A DNA stretch of 64,000 nucleotides from Variovorax sp. TBS-050B. Its GTDB lineage: Bacteria; Pseudomonadota; Gammaproteobacteria; Burkholderiales; Burkholderiaceae_C. Below are positions 27,836 through 35,644 of this stretch, one piece after another (within the stretch, counting starts at the first letter, position 1; each line of letters begins with the position of its first letter). Location: the NCBI RefSeq assembly GCF_029893635.1, contig NZ_JARXYR010000002.1, forward strand, positions 62,001 to 126,000, written 5' to 3'. Under the pieces are notes generated by a model. The model saw nothing but the letters and a program-made list of their open reading frames with translations, was not told the DNA's origin and did no database searches. Made by a program: the position numbers and the translations under genes.

Positions 27836-29002
27836 TCAGGGAACCAGCTTCCACTGGCCCTTCTCGAGCTTCACCACCACGCGCGACCGCTCGTCCGAGC
27901 CATAGCGGTCCGTCGGCTTGAAGTTGTAGACGCTGTGCGTGCCCACCAGCTCCTTCGTGCTGGTGATCGCATCGCGCAGCGCCACGCGGAACTGCGGCGT
28001 GCCGGGCTCGGCCTTGGTGGCGAGTGCGCGCTGCGCGGCGTCGAGGTAGAGCAGCCATGCGTCGAAGCTGTAGGCCGAGAAGGCGTCGGTCGGCGCCGCG
28101 CCGTTGGCCTTCTGGTAGGCCGCGCGGAAATCGAGCGAGACCTTGCGGATCGGGTTGCTCTCGGGCAGCTGCTCGGCCACGATCACCGGGCCGGTGGGTG
28201 CCAGCAGGCCTTCGACCGCGTTGCCGCCCACGCGCACGAAGTCGGGGTTGATGAGCGCGTGCATGCCGTAGATCTGGCCCTTGTAGCCGCGCTCCGCGAG
28301 CGCGAGGTAGGGCAGCGCGCCCGGCGTGCCCGAGGTGCCGGTGATCACCGCGTCGGGCCGCAGGGCCACGATCTTGAGCACCTGCCCGGTGACCGACGCG
28401 TCGGCGCGCGCATAGCGCTCGTTGGAGACGATCTTGATGCCCTCGGGGCCGGCGCTCTTCTGCAGCGCGTCGTAGACCAGGTCGCCCCAGGCGTCGGAGA
28501 AGCCGATGTAGCCCACCGTCTTCACGCCCGACTTCTTCATGCGCTCGACCACCGCGCTCACCATCAGCGGCGCGGGCTGCGGCAGCGTCACCATCCAGGC
28601 GCCCTCCTCGCCCGGCAGGTTGGCGTTGGCGATGGAGATCAGCGGCGTCTTCGTCTCGCGCGCCACGCCCGCGATGGCGAGCGCGCCGGGCGAGCCCGCG
28701 GTGCCGATGATGACGTCGACCTTGTCCTCCTCGATCATCTTGCGGGCATTGCGCGCAGCGGTCGACGGATCGGAGGCGTCGTCGAGCTGCACGAGCTGGA
28801 TCTTGCGGCCGCCGAGTTCCGACTTGTAGGCGACCGCGGCCTTCATGCCCTTCTCGTAGGGAATGCCGAGCGAGGACACCGGGCCCGAGAGCGAGGTGAT
28901 GAAGCCGACCTTGAGGTCGGCCGCGAGCGCGCCGGTGGCCAGGCCGAGGCCGAGCACGAGGCCGGCCAGCGCGCGCAGGGGGGTGATCGGGAGATTCTTC
29001 AT
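27836..29002 (-). CDS. Periplasmic ABC substrate-binding protein (LivK type I, copy 3)
   Basis: 388 residues from ATG 29000-29002 with a signal peptide ending GALAADLKVG. Type I binding protein of the LivK family (ITSLSGPVSSLGIPYEKG). It is first of the tandem pair of receptors, after the SDR at 29041-29772. It shares with copies 1 and 2 the conserved end KLEKGQWKLVP, which points to recent common origin. Confidence 0.92.
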   Translation of the reverse strand: MKNLPITPLRALAGLVLGLGLATGALAADLKVGFITSLSGPVSSLGIPYEKGMKAAVAYKSELGGRKIQLVQLDDASDPSTAARNARKMIEEDKVDVIIGTAGSPGALAIAGVARETKTPLISIANANLPGEEGAWMVTLPQPAPLMVSAVVERMKKSGVKTVGYIGFSDAWGDLVYDALQKSAGPEGIKIVSNERYARADASVTGQVLKIVALRPDAVITGTSGTPGALPYLALAERGYKGQIYGMHALINPDFVRVGGNAVEGLLAPTGPVIVAEQLPESNPIRKVSLDFRAAYQKANGAAPTDAFSAYSFDAWLLYLDAAQRALATKAEPGTPQFRVALRDAITSTKELVGTHSVYNFKPTDRYGSDERSRVVVKLEKGQWKLVP

Positions 29003-29040
29003 GGGGGTTGCTCCTCCAGGGGTGGGAAAAAGGTTCGCGC

Positions 29041-29772
29041 TCAGAGCGCCAGGCTGCCGACGCTGGTGCCGCCGCAGACGTACAGCACCTGTCCGGTGAC
29101 GAAGCTGTTCTCGGGGCTGGCGAAGAAGCGCACCGCGCGCGCCACGTCGGCCGATTCGCCGAGGCGCCTGACCGGCACGGATGCCGCGAGTGCGCGCTCG
29201 CGCTCGCTGCCGGCCTCGACCACGTCGTAGAACATGTCGGTGCGGATCGGCCCGGGTGCGACCACGTTCACCGTGATGCCCTCGGGCGCGAGCTCGAGCG
29301 CCCAGGTGCGCGCCATGCCCAGCATGCCGGCCTTGGTGGCCGAATAGCTGGTGCGCGTGGCCAGGCCCAGCGCCGCGCGCGAGGACAGCAGCACCACGCG
29401 GCCGAAGCGCTGCGCGCGCATCGCGGGCAGCGCGCCCTGCACCAGCTGGATCGCGCAGCCCAGGTGCAGGTCGACCAGCGCATCGAGGTCGTCGAGCTTC
29501 ACCTCGGGCAGCAGCGCGGCGCGGATCACGCCGGCGTTGTGGACGATGGTGGTCGGCGCGAAGCGCTCGACCAGTTCGCGCACCGCCTCGCCCGTGGCCG
29601 CGCGGTCGCTCAGGTCGACCTCGATGCTGTGCAGTTTCGGATGCTCGATGTCGGCCTTGCGGCGCGCGAGCGAGACCACCTCGTAGCCCTGCGCGAGCAG
29701 GTCCTCGCAGATCGCGCGGCCGATGCCGGCGCTGCCGCCGGTGACGGCGGCCACTTTGGGTCGGGTGCTCAT
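29041..29772 (-). CDS. SDR-family oxidoreductase
   Basis: 243 residues from ATG 29770-29772. Cofactor motif TGGSAGIG; Arg after beta-2 (LARRKAD) suggests NADP(H). IVHNAGVIR and TSYSATK give the Asn and Tyr-Lys pair, with Ser in LLSSRAAL. The C-terminal VTGQVLYVCGG is standard. The start is flanked upstream by a REPIN-like hairpin. Role within the catabolic locus unassigned. Confidence 0.88.
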   Translation of the reverse strand: MSTRPKVAAVTGGSAGIGRAICEDLLAQGYEVVSLARRKADIEHPKLHSIEVDLSDRAATGEAVRELVERFAPTTIVHNAGVIRAALLPEVKLDDLDALVDLHLGCAIQLVQGALPAMRAQRFGRVVLLSSRAALGLATRTSYSATKAGMLGMARTWALELAPEGITVNVVAPGPIRTDMFYDVVEAGSERERALAASVPVRRLGESADVARAVRFFASPENSFVTGQVLYVCGGTSVGSLAL

Positions 29773-29779
29773 GGCTGTT

Positions 29780-29884
29780 GCTCCTTCCCCCGCTGGGGGA
29801 AGGCCGGGATGGGGGCATCCGCAGCCGTGGCCGTGGAGGCGCCGCTCGCCCCCAACCCTGCCCTCCCCCAGCGGGCGAGGGAGC
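29780..29884. repeat. REPIN-like inverted repeat (two REP-type palindromes)
   Basis: Left half 29780-29816 and right half 29848-29884 are imperfect reverse complements, matching at about 30 of 37 bases. Each half itself contains a short palindrome (cccccgctggggg type), separated by a 31-base spacer. It fills the gap between the SDR and cyclase genes. The structure is that of a REP doublet, mobile in trans by a RAYT transposase; none is present here. Confidence 0.75.
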
Positions 29885-29896
29885 AAGACATCGCGT

Positions 29897-30709
29897 TCAT
29901 ACGGTACCTCCCACCAGCGCGAGCACGCGCAGCGGGCTGCCGCTGCCCTTCTCGATCTTGAGCGGCGGGCAGATCAGCACCGCGCCCGCGGGCGGCAGCA
30001 GGTCGAGGTTGCAGAGGCACTGCAGCCCGTAGCGGCCCGCGCCGTGCATGTAGTAGTGGCAGGGGTATGGCGGGCGCAGGTGGTAGCCCTGGCCGGCGTC
30101 GGTGCCGATGGCCTCGGAGCCGAAGCCCAGCACGTCGCGCTGCTCGACCAGGAAGCGCACGGCCTCGGTGCTCGGGCCGGGCGTGTGCTGGCCGGTCTCG
30201 TCGAAGTTCTGGTAGGCCGCCGGGTCGCTGCGCTTGGACCAGTCGGTGCGCATCAGCACCCACGCGCCCTTCGGGATGCGGCCGTGCGCGGCCTCGTAGC
30301 GCTCGATATCGGCCACGCTCAGCAGGTAGTCGTCGTTGGCCTGGACGTCGGCCGAGCAGTCGATCACGCAGGCCGGCGCGACGAAGTTCTGCACCGGAAT
30401 GGTGTCGACCGCGTTGTTCGGCAGGTCGCGCCCCGAGATCCAGTGGATCGGCGCATCGAAGTGCGTGCCCGTGTGCTCGCCGCAGGAGAAGTTGTTCCAG
30501 TACCAGGCCGGGCCGCGCTCGTCGTACTTCGAGACTTCCTCGATGCGGAAGGGCCAGCACTGGCCCATCTCGGGCGGCAGCGCAATCTGCGGAAACTCGG
30601 GCGTGAGCGTCTGCGTGAGGTCGATCACGCGGATGCGGCCGCTCGCCATCGCGGTCACGAGGCCGCCGAGGATGTCGGCGGCGGACATGAGGTCTGTTGC
30701 TGTGGTCAT
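29897..30709 (-). CDS. Cyclase-family metal hydrolase, candidate isatin hydrolase
   Basis: 270 residues. The metal-binding motif HTGTHFDAPIHW fits HxGTHxDxPxH of the cyclase/kynurenine-formamidase family, and a further His-rich motif occurs at GYHLRPPYPCHYYMHG. Family members open lactams or formamides with Mn2+ or Zn2+; isatin hydrolase, which turns isatin into isatinate, belongs here. The presence of dioxygenase, CoA-ligase and IorAB genes favours isatin as substrate. Arylformamidase or another cyclic amide hydrolase are alternatives. Confidence 0.85.
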   Translation of the reverse strand: MTTATDLMSAADILGGLVTAMASGRIRVIDLTQTLTPEFPQIALPPEMGQCWPFRIEEVSKYDERGPAWYWNNFSCGEHTGTHFDAPIHWISGRDLPNNAVDTIPVQNFVAPACVIDCSADVQANDDYLLSVADIERYEAAHGRIPKGAWVLMRTDWSKRSDPAAYQNFDETGQHTPGPSTEAVRFLVEQRDVLGFGSEAIGTDAGQGYHLRPPYPCHYYMHGAGRYGLQCLCNLDLLPPAGAVLICPPLKIEKGSGSPLRVLALVGGTV

Positions 30710-30735
30710 GGTTCAGTGCTCTTGAATGCGGACTT

Positions 30736-30914
30736 CCGGACGCAGAGGACGCGAAGGATTCGCGAAGGACGCGAAAGTGAAAACCGAATCTGGATGGGAT
30801 GCACGCAGGCAGCGCTCGATGGCGCGCGTCGGTAGTTCGTCGGCTGTCTTCATGAAAATCCTTTCGGTATTCCTTTCGCGCCCTTCGCGAATCCTTCGCG
30901 TCCTCTGCGTCGGG
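30736..30914. repeat. Long inverted repeat, 42-bp arms, family A
   Basis: Arms 30736-30777 and 30873-30914 are reverse complements with only 2-3 mismatches over 42 bp, and similarity continues a further ~15 bp inward. The arms are built from short direct units of the form ACGCAGAGG and GCGAAGG. The 95-base centre has no gene. It fills the gap between the cyclase and the DUF35-SDR fusion. A related element lies at 32225-32332. Confidence 0.85.
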
Positions 30915-30932
30915 CAGCCCGATTTCGACGGC

Positions 30933-32186
30933 CTATCCACCCGCCGCAAGCTCGCGCTCCAGCACCTTGGGGTTGTCGCGCCAGCGCTCGAGCCACTCCT
31001 GGGCCACGTCGCCGGGATACACGTCCTCCACGCCGTCGCGCAGCGCCTTCACGATCGCGTTCGCGAGCGCCGTGGGCGCGAGCTTGGGCGGCGGGGTGTG
31101 CTGGTTCCATTCGTCGTCGATGGGGCCGGGGAACACGTTGATCACGCGGATGCCCGCGGGGCGCATCTCGGCGCGCAGGCATTGCGCGAGCGAGTACGCG
31201 GCCGCCTTCGAGGCGCTGAAGGTGCCGTGCGGCGGGAAGTTGCTGAGCGCGTAGATCGACAGCAGGTTGACCCAGGCGGTCGCGCCGGTCGCGCCGTCGG
31301 CCGAGCGGCCCTTGAGCGCCGGGCCGAACTCCTGCGCGAGCCGCAGCAGGCCGAAGTAGTTGATGTCCATCTCGGCCTTGGCCACGTCGGTGCCGCGGCG
31401 CGAACCGATGCCGAAGCTGCGGTGCACCTCGGCGTTGTTGATCACGATGTCGACCTTGCCGCCGATCGAAGCGGCGACCTCGGTCACCTGGCGGCCGTTG
31501 GTCAGGTCGAGCGGCACCAGCGTGACCTGCGGCAGCGCGGAGATGTCGTCGAGCCCGTCGCCAAGCTTCTTCCACGGCTCGGCATGGCCGACCCAGACGA
31601 TGTCGGCGCCGGCCTTCACGAGCGCGCGCACCAGCGCCTGGCCCACCTCGGTCTTGCCGTCGGTCACCAGCGCCTTGCGGTACTTGGGGTCGCTGGTCAT
31701 TTCGCGCAGCATCTTGTCGTCGGCCATGTGGGGACTCCCTTCGGTCGGAAAAGCAATGAGGACGGCCTGGCCGGCGCGGTCGAGCCGGGCGCCGACGCGC
31801 ACGCGGGAGGGCGGCTCGCCGACCTCGCCGTGCAGATGGACCATGAGCGTGGGCCCGGCATCGAGATGCACCAGACCGAGCCGCCAGGGCAGCCGCTCGC
31901 GGAAGAACAGGTCGTTGCTGTGGTGCAGCGTGGTGCTGCCGAGCAGTTCGCCCTCGCCGCTCTGCGCGCGCCAGCGCAGCGCGGCCGAGAGGCACTTGTG
32001 GCAGACCTCGCGCGGCGGGTACTGCACGGCGCCGCACTGCTCGCAGGTCTGCAGCTCGAAGCGCCCTTCGGCCGCAGCCGCCGTGAGGCCCAGCGCCACG
32101 CGGCCGCGCGCGCCGGGCGGCAGGTTCATCTGCCGCGTGCGCAGCACCGGGTTCTTGCGCGGGGGGCGCATCAGGGGCATGGTCAT
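30933..32186 (-). CDS. DUF35 OB-fold/zinc-ribbon domain fused to a degenerate SDR
   Basis: 417 residues. Residues 1 to ~150 are a Zn-ribbon plus OB-fold (CEQCGAVQYPPREVCHKC holds the four Cys), the DUF35 type that partners thiolase-like aldolases. From about residue 155 an SDR-like domain follows, but its glycine motif is eroded (TDGKTEVGQ) and the catalytic Tyr is Phe (GTFSASK), so it may no longer be an oxidoreductase. The thiolase-like gene at 32344-33519 is immediately upstream in the transcript. I infer a complex of the two. Confidence 0.85.
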   Translation of the reverse strand: MTMPLMRPPRKNPVLRTRQMNLPPGARGRVALGLTAAAAEGRFELQTCEQCGAVQYPPREVCHKCLSAALRWRAQSGEGELLGSTTLHHSNDLFFRERLPWRLGLVHLDAGPTLMVHLHGEVGEPPSRVRVGARLDRAGQAVLIAFPTEGSPHMADDKMLREMTSDPKYRKALVTDGKTEVGQALVRALVKAGADIVWVGHAEPWKKLGDGLDDISALPQVTLVPLDLTNGRQVTEVAASIGGKVDIVINNAEVHRSFGIGSRRGTDVAKAEMDINYFGLLRLAQEFGPALKGRSADGATGATAWVNLLSIYALSNFPPHGTFSASKAAAYSLAQCLRAEMRPAGIRVINVFPGPIDDEWNQHTPPPKLAPTALANAIVKALRDGVEDVYPGDVAQEWLERWRDNPKVLERELAAGG

Positions 32187-32224
32187 GGTGTGCTGTGCCT
32201 CATGAAAGCGGAGTTCGGACAGCC

Positions 32225-32332
32225 GACCGCAGAAGTCGCAGAGGTCTCGCAGAAGTCGCGAAAGGAATCCGAAGAAGATCCTTCATGGTTTTCTTCTGCG
32301 ACTTCTGCGGAACCTTTGCGATTTCTGCGTTC
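32225..32332. repeat. Inverted repeat, 47-bp arms, family A
   Basis: Arms 32225-32271 and 32286-32332 are imperfect reverse complements with a 14-base loop. The arms are built of units like CGCAGAAGTCGCAGAGG, clearly related to the element at 30736-30914. It fills the gap between the thiolase-like and DUF35-SDR genes and can fold on the transcript. Confidence 0.8.
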
Positions 32333-32343
32333 GGTACCCGTGT

Positions 32344-33519
32344 TCATGACGGCCTCCCCAGAATCACCGCGCCCGTGCACAGGCAGCGGTCGTAGGTCAC
32401 CATGCCGAAGCCCGCGACGAGGCCCAGCTTCGCGTCCGGCACCGCGCGCGGACCGGCCGCGTCGGTGAGCTGCCGGATCGCCTCGACCATGCCGAGGAAG
32501 CCGCCCGCGGCGCCGGCCTGTCCGCCGGAGAGCTGCCCGCCGCTGGTGTTGTTGGGAAAGCTGCCGTCGAAGGTCATGGTGTGCGACTGCACGAAGGCCG
32601 GGCCCTCGCCCTTCTCGCAGAAGCCCAGGTCCTCGAACTGCATCATCACGATCACCGGGTAGTCGTCGTAGGTCTGCACGAAGTCGAGTTCGGCGGGCCG
32701 CACGCCGGCCTGCGCGTAGAGGTCGTCGCGGTCGCGGCGCCATCCGCCCTGCACCATCACCGGGTCTTCGGCATAGGCGTTGTGGCGCTCGATCGCGCCG
32801 CGGATCACCACGTGCGCCAGGCCGAGGTCGCGCGCGCGCTGCTCGCTCATCACGAGGAAGGCGTCGGCGCCCGCGCAGGGCATCACGCAGTCGAACAGAT
32901 GGATCGGGTCGGAGATCGGGCGCGCGGCCATGTACTCGTCGAGCGTCAGCGCCTTCTTGAACATCGCGTTCGGATTGCCGAGCGCATTGGTGCGCTGGTC
33001 CACGCAGATGCGGCCGAAGTCCTCGCGCCTGGCGCCGAAGCTGCGCATGTAGTTGGCGGTGATGAAGGCGAAGATCGAGTTCGGTCCGCCCGAGCCGTAG
33101 GGGTAGCTCGCATCGCGCGCGAAGTTGCTGAAGCTGCCGAGCGTCTGGCGGAACGAATCGACGTGGTTGGTGTCGGCGCCCACGCAGGCCACGATGTCGG
33201 CGTCGCCGGCCTGCACCGCGCGCGCGGCGCGGCGCAGGCACATCACGCCCGAGGCGCCGCCCGTGGGCACATGGTCGAGCCAGCGCGGCGACAGCCCCAG
33301 GTGCTGCGTGACGCCCACGGCCGTGTCGGGCGCGAGCGAGAAGCTGCTGAGGCTCAGGCCGTCGATCTGGTCCTTGGGCACGCCGCTGGCCTTCACGAGC
33401 GCTTCGATCGCCTGGCCGATGAACCAGTGCGCGGTGCGGGTGGAATAGCGCACGTAGGGCACGGTCACGGGCACCGCGACCGCGACGCCTTCGTACGAAA
33501 GCCGCTTGCTGGCGCTCAT
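32344..33519 (-). CDS. Thiolase-like protein lacking catalytic Cys (SCP2/Ltp2-type, candidate retro-aldolase)
   Basis: 391 residues from ATG 33517-33519, overlapping the ligase stop as ATGA. The fold is thiolase (GASGVMCLRRAARAVQAGDAD, NNTSGGQLSGGQAGAAGGF). The nucleophilic Cys position reads TGGASG, and the usual Gly-His-Pro reads SGGQ, so neither catalytic Cys nor His is kept. Ltp2-type thiolase homologues of steroid degradation also lack the Cys and work with a DUF35 protein to split tertiary beta-hydroxyacyl-CoAs. The DUF35 fusion protein is encoded next to it. Retro-aldol release of acetyl-CoA is therefore a reasoned proposal. Confidence 0.85.
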   Translation of the reverse strand: MSASKRLSYEGVAVAVPVTVPYVRYSTRTAHWFIGQAIEALVKASGVPKDQIDGLSLSSFSLAPDTAVGVTQHLGLSPRWLDHVPTGGASGVMCLRRAARAVQAGDADIVACVGADTNHVDSFRQTLGSFSNFARDASYPYGSGGPNSIFAFITANYMRSFGARREDFGRICVDQRTNALGNPNAMFKKALTLDEYMAARPISDPIHLFDCVMPCAGADAFLVMSEQRARDLGLAHVVIRGAIERHNAYAEDPVMVQGGWRRDRDDLYAQAGVRPAELDFVQTYDDYPVIVMMQFEDLGFCEKGEGPAFVQSHTMTFDGSFPNNTSGGQLSGGQAGAAGGFLGMVEAIRQLTDAAGPRAVPDAKLGLVAGFGMVTYDRCLCTGAVILGRPS

Positions 33520-35145
33520 GCCGGCTGCCTCTTCTTGAGCGAACGCGTGTCGATGCAGTGCGCCGCGCCCGGCAGCGCCTGCGCCATCTCGCGCAACTGC
33601 CCGCGCTGGATCTTCTGCGAGGGCGTGAGCGGCAGCGCATCGACGAAGGCGACGTAGCCCGGCGCCTTGTAGTAGGCGAGCTGGTCGAGCGCATGGCGCA
33701 CGATGCCGGCGGCCAGGGCCTCGCGCTGCCAGGCCTCGGCGCCTTCGTGCAGCACGATGCAGGCCAGCACTTCGTCGCCGCGCACCGGATCGGGCGTGGC
33801 GGCCACGGCCGAGGCCTTCACGGCCGGGTGCTGGTTGAGCACGCTCTCGACCTCGACGGCCGAGATGTTCTCGCCGCTGCGGCGGATCACGTTCTTCTTG
33901 CGGTCCACGAAGAAGAAGTTGCCTTCGGCATCGCGTCGCACGAGGTCGCCGGTGTGGAACCAGCCGCCGGCCCAGGCTTCCGCCGTGGCTGCCTCGTCCT
34001 TGAGGTAGCCCGAGAAGAACCAGCGCCGTGGATCGTCGCCGGCCGAGCGCACCAGCAGCTCGCCGGGCATGTCGGCACCGGCCTCGCTGCCGTCCTCGGC
34101 GACGAGGCGGACCTCGACATAGTCCTGCCGGCGGCCGAAGCAGCTCGTGCCCACGAGCCGCGGCGCGCGGTTGGCCATGATGCAGGCGGCCGCGCCGGTC
34201 TCGGTCATGGCCCAGGCCTCGACCAGCGGAAAGCCGAAGCGTTCCTCGAAGGGCGCATGGTTCTTGCGGTCCACGCCGGCGCCGAAGCCCCAGCGGATCG
34301 CATGGTCTCGGTCGGCCGGCGCCTCGGGCGCCGACAGCAGCATGGCGGGCATCACGCCGAGGTAGTGCGCGATGGTCGCGCCGCTCTCCTTCGCGCTCGC
34401 GAGCCAGGTCTTCGGATGGAAGCGGTCGAGCTGCACCAGGCAGCCGCCCGCGACCAGCACCACCATGGTGGAGAAGGCCATCGCGTTCATGTGGTTGAGC
34501 GGCAGCGGCGTGATGACGCGCTCGGTGTCGGGGCGGATGCTGCAGACGCCGTCGAGCGCGGCGTACCACGCGCCGGCGCGCAGGAAGTAGGCGTTGCTCA
34601 GGATGCAGCCCTTGGGCCGGCCCGTGGTGCCCGAGGTGTAGAGCAGGCCGCATTCAGTGTCCGGGCCGATCGGCATGTCGGCGCGCGGGGCGGGCGTGGC
34701 CGCGCGCGGCACCGCATCGTCGGGTCCCATGGCCTGGAACGCGATGCCGGCCTCGGCCGCGGCCGCGCGCAGGTCGGCGGCGCGCCCGGGCAGCGTCACG
34801 GCCAGGCCGATCTCGCTGTGGCCGATCAGGTAGACCAGCTCGGCCGAGCGCATCTCGGCATTGATCGGCACCACGCTGGCGCCGAGCGCATTGAGCGCGA
34901 ACCAGTGGAACAGGAAGGCCGGCCGGTTCTCGAGCAGCAGGCCGACGCGGTGGCCGTGGCCGTAGCCGGCTTCGGCATAGGCCGCGCGCAGGCGCTCGAC
35001 CCTCGGCGGCGGCCTCGCCCCAGCGGATCGGGCCGGCGGGGATGCCGTAGGCGGTGGCGGTCACCGATTCGGTGAACAGGAACTCGGCCCCGGGCGTGCG
35101 CCGCGCGGTGGCCGTGAAGACGTCGTGGACGGTGGCGTGCTGCAT
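33516..35145 (-). pseudogene. AMP-forming acyl-CoA ligase, single-base frameshift (copy 2)
   Basis: The frame starts at ATG 35143-35145 (MQHATVHDVFTATARRTPGAE) and is lost after GPIRWGEAAAE. Homology resumes in another frame with VERLRAAYAEAGYGHGH and continues to the stop at 33516. Dropping one base of the C3 at 35000-35002 gives a continuous 542-residue ligase, the same size as copy 1 (541). The adenylation motifs [12 protein letters not shown] and AWAMTET and the C-terminal Lys region (PSQKIQRGQL) are intact. It lies between the beta subunit and thiolase-like genes. It may well be functional if the base is an error. Confidence 0.85.
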
Positions 35146-35152
35146 CGCGTGC

Positions 35153-35644
35153 CTAGATGAACAGCTGCACCGCGGGCAGCGCGGCGTCGGGGTTGAGCAG
35201 GTTCACGCGCTTCAGCGTCATGCGCAGCGCGCCCTCGTGCAGCGTGAGGTGGTGGAAGAAGGTGCCGACGTAGAACTGCAGCTCGTCGCCCTGCGATTCG
35301 GTGTAGTGGAAGGCGGTGCGCACCACGAAACGGTTGACCGCGGGGTCGAAGGTCTCCACCACCGGCAGCTGCAGCAGATGGTGGCAGCGGCTCGGCGGCT
35401 GCTGCGAGAAGGCGCGCGGGCTCTTCAGGCGCTCGATGCGCAGTTCGCGCAGCAGCTTGTCCTCGTAGAGGTGCGAGGTGTGGTTGAGGCCGTCTTCCTG
35501 GTCGGGGACGAGCGGCACCCAGTAGAAGGCATCGTCGGTGAAGAGCGCATTCCACGCCTCGTACTGGCGGGTGTCGAGCAGGTGCGCCTCGTTCACGACG
35601 AAATCGATCAGGTCCTGGCGCGTGACTTCCGGGGTGTCGGCCAT
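35153..35644 (-). CDS. Rieske dioxygenase beta subunit (copy 2, intact)
   Basis: 163 residues from ATG 35642-35644, overlapping the alpha stop as TGATG. Beta-subunit features: TRQYEAWNALFTDDAFYWVPL, YEDKLLRELRIERLKSP, and the hydrophobic end LLNPDAALPAVQLFI. The SnoaL-like fold has no cofactor and stabilises the alpha3beta3 oxygenase. It is the template that reveals the frameshift in the copy at 24867-25341. Confidence 0.92.
   Translation of the reverse strand: MADTPEVTRQDLIDFVVNEAHLLDTRQYEAWNALFTDDAFYWVPLVPDQEDGLNHTSHLYEDKLLRELRIERLKSPRAFSQQPPSRCHHLLQLPVVETFDPAVNRFVVRTAFHYTESQGDELQFYVGTFFHHLTLHEGALRMTLKRVNLLNPDAALPAVQLFI

Noticed and set aside
13396..29772. The several SDR genes as one fatty-acid synthesis cluster
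   Set aside because: No acyl carrier protein, ketosynthase or dehydratase is present; motifs and neighbours indicate degradation of CoA esters.
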